Of a stretch of DNA of 39,228 nt, positions 35,461-39,228 are shown piece after piece. The position numbers were made by a program, and so were the translations under genes. The notes beneath the pieces were generated by a model. That model searched no databases. It was not told where the DNA came from and saw only the letters and a list, made by a program, of their open reading frames with translations. The stretch is taken from assembly GCA_007695095.1 (NCBI GenBank), contig REEL01000098.1:1-39228 (forward strand), given 5' to 3'. The DNA comes from Chitinophagaceae bacterium. Lineage in GTDB: Bacteria > Bacteroidota > Bacteroidia > Chitinophagales > REEL01. How positions within the stretch are numbered: position 1 is the first letter of the stretch; the number at the start of each line of letters is the position of its first letter.

Positions 35461-36185
35461 AATCCGGTTTCAGAAGCAATTAGCTTTCCATCTGTATAGA
35501 TAGGTAATACATTGTAAATATCAAAAGTCAGGCAATGTTCCATATCTCTTTGTATACCTAAGTGTTGTAACCTTTTGAAGTGAGCTGCTTGCTTTGCATA
35601 ATCTAATAAACCTACTTTTTTAGCTTCAGTATACATGGACTTTGCACCTGTAATGCTATCTCCTTCGAGAATAAAATCGGTTTGTAGTTTTTCTGCTACA
35701 GCTCCGGCAAACAAGGTGTCTTCGAGGCTGAATTGTCCTTTCCATCCGGCGCAAAAAAGTATAGTGTCTGATTTGTTATTACTTAGCCATTTTACAACGG
35801 TAGAAAAATTAGTAAAAGAGCCCGTGATTATATTCTTCGCATTTTTTTTGGATATTTCAACGGCTTTAGTACCGTTAGTTGTAGTGAGCACTACAGTTTT
35901 TCCGTTGACAATATTTTCGGGATAATCAAAAGGGGAGTTTCCGAATTCAAAGCCGGGAGGTTTTTGCCCGTTTCTTTCAGCAGCATAAAGAATGTTTTCA
36001 CCACTAATTTTTTTGCAGTCTTCTAAATCTTTAACCGGGATAACTGCATCTGCTCCATTATTTAGTATTGCAGAAATAGTTGAAGTTGCTCTGAATACAT
36101 CAATCACAACTACATTTTTATTTTTAAAATCGGTAAGTTCAGAAAGGGAAGGTGTCAGACAACATTCCAGTGATGGTTTTTTCAT
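35457..36185 (-). CDS. comB: ComB-like 2-phosphosulfolactate phosphatase
   Basis: 242 residues. Family marks are VVIDVFRATSTISAILNNGADAVIPV near the N-terminus, ERNGQKPPGFEFGNSP and VVLTTTNGTKA, with a late FCAGWKGQFSLEDTLFAGA. ComB hydrolyses 2-phosphosulfolactate in methanogen coenzyme M synthesis, but homologues are common in bacteria that lack coenzyme M. ComA and ComC are absent from this window, so the actual substrate may be another 2-phospho acid or a sulfolactate. It is 3 bases after gcvT, likely cotranscribed. Confidence 0.85.
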   Translation of the reverse strand: MKKPSLECCLTPSLSELTDFKNKNVVVIDVFRATSTISAILNNGADAVIPVKDLEDCKKISGENILYAAERNGQKPPGFEFGNSPFDYPENIVNGKTVVLTTTNGTKAVEISKKNAKNIITGSFTNFSTVVKWLSNNKSDTILFCAGWKGQFSLEDTLFAGAVAEKLQTDFILEGDSITGAKSMYTEAKKVGLLDYAKQAAHFKRLQHLGIQRDMEHCLTFDIYNVLPIYTDGKLIASETGF

Positions 36186-36188
36186 ACC

Positions 36189-37274
36189 TTAATTAACTTT
36201 CACAAAGGGTGGTTTAGTAATTTTAGCTCTCACATTTTTATTTCTAATAGCTATGAAGATGTCAGATTCGGAATCGATTGTCTTTTTATCTATATAACCA
36301 AGACCTATAGCTTCTTTTAAACTTGGTGATTGAGTTCCTGAAGTTACTTTACCAACTATTTCCTTATTTTCATTTAGAATATCATAACCTTTTCTCGGGA
36401 TTCCTCTTTCAGTCATGACAAAGCCACTTAATTTTCTGTTTATACCTTCTTCCTTTGCTTTAAGGATAATTTCTTTACCGATAAAATCTTTTTGGGTTTT
36501 GGTAATCCATCCCAGACCTGCTTCCAGTGGATTCGTTGTATCATCTATATCATTGCCGTAAAGACAATATCCCATTTCTAATCTAAGTGTATCTCTGGCT
36601 CCTAAGCCTGCAGGCTTTAAGCCCATTTCACCACCTGCCTTCATTAAGCTTTCCCAAATTGCCGGAGCATAATCCGGTTTAAAATAAAGCTCAAAGCCAC
36701 CACTGCCGGTGTATCCGGTACCGGATATAATTACATCCTCAAAGCCCGCAACTTTCCCAATTCCAAAATGATAAAATTTAATACTTTCAATATCAAAATC
36801 AGTAATTTTTTTTAAAATCTCAACTGCTTTAGGGCCTTGCAGAGCGAGAAGAGATATTTCATCGGATATATTTTTCAAATTAGTATCAAAAGTATTGTGA
36901 GATTGTATCCAGTTAAAATCTTTTTCAATATTTGAAGCATTTACTACCAGTAAAAACTTGCTTTCACTAAGGCAATAAACGATAAGGTCATCGATGATAC
37001 CGCCATTTTCATTAATGAATGCAGAATATTGAGCCTTGCCGGGAATCAGTTTAGAAGCATCATTTGAGGTTACTTTTTGTATGAGATCTAAAGCTTGAGG
37101 CCCTTCAACTAAAAATTCGCCCATATGCGAAACATCAAATAAACCGGCATTTTCTCTTACGGCAAAGTGTTCATCCTGAATGCCGCTGTATTGAATTGGC
37201 ATTTCGTATCCGGCAAACTCGGCCATTTTTGCACCTAATGATATATGTATATTTGTTAAAGCAGTTTTTTTCAT
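36189..37274 (-). CDS. gcvT: Aminomethyltransferase, glycine cleavage system T protein
   Basis: 361 residues, the normal length. Transfers the methylene group of glycine from the lipoylated H protein to tetrahydrofolate and releases ammonia. Motifs are AGLFDVSHMGEF near the N-terminus, ALQGPKA, TGYTGSGGFELYF, LGARDTLRLEMGYCLYG and GKVTSGTQSPSLKEAIGLGYI. The other glycine-cleavage genes are not in the window. Upstream is a 198-base divergent spacer; ComB follows after 3 bases. Confidence 0.95.
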   Translation of the reverse strand: MKKTALTNIHISLGAKMAEFAGYEMPIQYSGIQDEHFAVRENAGLFDVSHMGEFLVEGPQALDLIQKVTSNDASKLIPGKAQYSAFINENGGIIDDLIVYCLSESKFLLVVNASNIEKDFNWIQSHNTFDTNLKNISDEISLLALQGPKAVEILKKITDFDIESIKFYHFGIGKVAGFEDVIISGTGYTGSGGFELYFKPDYAPAIWESLMKAGGEMGLKPAGLGARDTLRLEMGYCLYGNDIDDTTNPLEAGLGWITKTQKDFIGKEIILKAKEEGINRKLSGFVMTERGIPRKGYDILNENKEIVGKVTSGTQSPSLKEAIGLGYIDKKTIDSESDIFIAIRNKNVRAKITKPPFVKVN

Positions 37275-37319
37275 TTCAAAAAGAATTTTAATTAAACATT
37301 TAAGAACTTAAATAGCATG

Positions 37320-37327
37320 CAAAACTA
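37320..37327 (-). promoter_or_regulatory. Candidate -7 element (TAGTTTTG) for gcvT
   Basis: Minus-strand TAGTTTTG matches TAnnTTTG, 45 bases before the gcvT ATG. A TTG lies 24 bases further upstream, just beyond normal spacing. Moderate support only. Confidence 0.35.
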
Positions 37328-37411
37328 CTAAATTAGATTCTTATAATTTACCAAGTTGAGTTTAGATTTGATTTTCGAAATTTAAAGATTATTTAATGAA
37401 AAATTATTTTT

Positions 37412-37419
37412 TAGCTTTG
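37412..37419 (+). promoter_or_regulatory. Candidate -7 element (TAGCTTTG) for the LpxD-like gene
   Basis: TAGCTTTG matches TAnnTTTG, 53 bases before the ATG at 37473. No correctly spaced TTG is seen. It shares the 198-base divergent spacer with the gcvT candidate. Confidence 0.35.
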
Positions 37420-37472
37420 CTGTTTTAAATAGTGGAATGCTTTTTGCTTTAGAATTTTCATAATTAAACTCA

Positions 37473-38429
37473 ATGCAACTATCAGATAGAATAACATTAA
37501 AAAACCTTGCAGACCTTTTAGGTGCAAAATATACAGGAAATGAAGAAATGTTGATAAGCGGCTTAAATGAAATTCATAAAGTGCAGCCCGGAGATTTGAC
37601 TTTTGTAGATTTTGATAAGTATTATAATAGAGCTTTAAATTCTAAAGCATCGGCTATATTGATAAATAAAGAGATTGATTGCCCGGATGGTAAGGCATTA
37701 ATTTTTTCTGATGACCCATTCAGAGATTTCAATAAATTAACGCATTCATTCAGACCGTTTAAGGCTTGTAACCGACAAATTTGTAATACGGCAGTTATTG
37801 GTGAAAATACGATTATTCAGCCCGGGGTTTTTGTAGGGGATAGTGTAGAAATTGGAAAAAACTGTGTTATTCATGCCAATGTAACTATTAATAACCACAC
37901 TAAAATAGGTGACAATGTTATCATACATTCCAATACTGTTTTAGGTGCGGATGCTTTTTATTATAAAAAAAGAAATAACCAAGTAAAACCTTTCTATGAT
38001 AAGCTTTTAAGTTCAGGTCGGGTAATTATTCAGGATAATGTTGAGATTGGCGCTTCATGTACGATTGACAGAGGTGTTTCGGGTGATACCATCATTGGAA
38101 AAGGTACTAAAATAGACAATCTGGTACATGTAGGTCACGGATCGGTAATTGGTGAAAATTGTTTGTTTGCAGCCCATGTTGGCATTGCAGGTAAGGTGAT
38201 GATTGAAGATGATGTAATTTTATGGGGACAGGTAGGGGTATCTAAAGATTTAACTATTGGAAAAGGAGCGGTAGTTTATGCTCAATCCGGTGTTTCAAAG
38301 TCTTTAAAAGGGGGAAAAGTATATTTTGGAAGTCCGGCTCAGGAGGCAAAAACAACAATGAGAGAAATGGCCACTTTGCGATTACTCAGCAAACAATGGA
38401 ACAGATTTACAGCTTTGTTTGAAAAATAA
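37473..38429 (+). CDS. LpxD-like N-acyltransferase (left-handed beta-helix)
   Basis: 318 residues. The N-terminal domain (about 1-100) is the LpxD uridine-binding-like fold, with [35 protein letters not shown]. From about 105 to 290 are isoleucine-rich hexapeptide repeats of a left-handed beta-helix. [22 protein letters not shown] holds candidate catalytic histidines. The C-terminal helix is [16 protein letters not shown]. It would add an acyl chain to UDP-glucosamine-type sugars in lipid A synthesis. It is shorter than canonical LpxD (about 340), and Bacteroidota often carry a second LpxD-like gene, so it may be that paralogue. Confidence 0.78.
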   Translation: MQLSDRITLKNLADLLGAKYTGNEEMLISGLNEIHKVQPGDLTFVDFDKYYNRALNSKASAILINKEIDCPDGKALIFSDDPFRDFNKLTHSFRPFKACNRQICNTAVIGENTIIQPGVFVGDSVEIGKNCVIHANVTINNHTKIGDNVIIHSNTVLGADAFYYKKRNNQVKPFYDKLLSSGRVIIQDNVEIGASCTIDRGVSGDTIIGKGTKIDNLVHVGHGSVIGENCLFAAHVGIAGKVMIEDDVILWGQVGVSKDLTIGKGAVVYAQSGVSKSLKGGKVYFGSPAQEAKTTMREMATLRLLSKQWNRFTALFEK

Positions 38430-38469
38430 AACAGAGCTAAATGTATAATTAAAATTAGAAAAGAAGTTA

Positions 38470-39186
38470 TTATTCTACTTTAGAAATAGACTTTGAGTAT
38501 ACAAGTTTATGTTCTTCGTCATATACTCTTACCATATAGATACCTTTTGGAAGATCATCCATATCAATTCTGAGATTATGCTGATTTTTACTTAAATGAT
38601 GAGAACTCATTTTAGAGCCTAAAATATTATAAATTTCAACAGTAGAAGCAACTACATCCGGTAGTTTTTTAAACATCAGGTGGTCTCTTACCGGATTAGG
38701 ATAAATTCTGAAGTTATCTCTATCCAAATTAGGCTTGTCCCATACTGAGCTGTAAACGTCGACAAATGCTTTATAAACAACAATTGTTTCAGAGTCTGCG
38801 CTATCAGCTCCTGTTTCATAAAGTCTTATTTGAACAGTTGCATCGCCGGCTTCAAAATTATTTGTAAAATGTACATCAATATTACCGGAAGAGTTTGCAG
38901 GTAATATAAAATCCCTTGAATCGACAGTATCAACCCAACACAAGTTTATATCACAAACCTGAGAGCCGGTACCTAACCAGGCAGATGGAGTATTATTTAC
39001 AATTCTTTCCCAAACAACTGTAATGTCTCTGTCACTGTTATTGGTAACAGTAGCATATCCTACAACTTCATGTTGATTAGAGAAACCATAAACAATCACT
39101 GAATCTGTCGATACTTGAAGTTGCTGACCTAAGACAGAGTTTAGTGTAAGGAAAAATAAGAAAATAAAAGTAAAAAATGCCTTCAT
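38470..39186 (-). CDS. Small exported protein with T9SS type A sorting domain
   Basis: 238 residues. Signal peptide about 1-20 (MKAFFTFIFLFFLTLNSVLG). Residues about 21-150 form an Ig-like beta-sandwich (VVGYATVTNNSDRDITVVWER, LPANSSGNIDVHF). About 157-238 is a T9SS sorting domain: FRIYPNPVRD, VEIYNILGSK and PKGIYMVRVY. A pair of cysteines (VCDINLC) may form a disulfide. Exported by Sec then T9SS to the surface; function unknown. The 41 bases upstream to the window end show no clear promoter. Confidence 0.82.
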   Translation of the reverse strand: MKAFFTFIFLFFLTLNSVLGQQLQVSTDSVIVYGFSNQHEVVGYATVTNNSDRDITVVWERIVNNTPSAWLGTGSQVCDINLCWVDTVDSRDFILPANSSGNIDVHFTNNFEAGDATVQIRLYETGADSADSETIVVYKAFVDVYSSVWDKPNLDRDNFRIYPNPVRDHLMFKKLPDVVASTVEIYNILGSKMSSHHLSKNQHNLRIDMDDLPKGIYMVRVYDEEHKLVYSKSISKVE

Positions 39187-39228
39187 AGGAATACTATTTT
39201 GTGTAAAAATATAAAAAAAGATTGATAA

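Noticed and set aside
1-39228. Search for tRNA, rRNA, CRISPR, transposons, integrases, phage genes and attachment sites
   Set aside because: No cloverleaf-like segment, repeat-spacer array, recombinase motif or long duplicated sequence was seen by eye; a covariance-model scan was not possible.

Overview
The window is an AT-rich chromosomal segment of a bacterium in the phylum Bacteroidota. Four things point there: proteins with type IX secretion (T9SS) C-terminal sorting domains, a PorV/PorQ-family barrel beside a TonB-dependent receptor with a carboxypeptidase-regulatory-like N-terminus, Bacteroidota-type promoters (TTG, 19-21 nt, TAnnTTTG), and translation starts that mostly lack a Shine-Dalgarno sequence. 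The exact family cannot be fixed from the sequence; a saprospiral, chitinophagal or cytophagal lineage would fit. I found no tRNA, rRNA, CRISPR array, transposase, integrase or phage gene. No gene-free stretch exceeds about 200 bases.

Layout. 1-1605 (-): the N-terminal part of a fused E1 alpha/beta 2-oxoacid dehydrogenase, cut by the window edge. 1775-6112 (-): an operon running from a strong promoter at 6112 through the DUF177/YceD gene, rpmF, fabH, efp, accB and accC, with a terminator-like hairpin between rpmF and fabH. It couples ribosome and translation genes to the start of fatty-acid synthesis. 6149-8659 (-): pdxA and a leucyl aminopeptidase. 8743-10438 (+): rsmA overlapping a D-2-hydroxyacid dehydrogenase gene.

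10551-21580 (+) is the accessory, surface-oriented region: a secreted M43-like metalloprotease with SprB-like repeats and a T9SS signal, a 1237-residue TonB-dependent receptor, a 1345-residue secreted protein of unknown function with a T9SS-like C-terminus, and a PorV/PorQ-family barrel. Strong intrinsic terminators follow the third and fourth genes. The receptor, giant exoprotein and PorV-like barrel look like one outer-membrane/surface module and are the best candidate here for an undescribed system.

21608-24886: greA, a HIT hydrolase, ruvC (-), a flippase-like membrane protein and a DUF3108 protein. 24906-29823 (-): a rhodanese; then a cassette of three exported thioredoxin-fold proteins (glutathione peroxidase, TlpA-like, redoxin) ending in a strong terminator, preceded by an AAA+ ATPase/VWA pair. 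29960-39186: a Gfo/Idh/MocA oxidoreductase, an orphan lipoprotein, a polyprenyl-phosphate sugar transferase, a polyprenyl diphosphate synthase, an alpha/beta hydrolase, a ComB-like phosphatase, gcvT, an LpxD-like acyltransferase and a small T9SS-exported protein.
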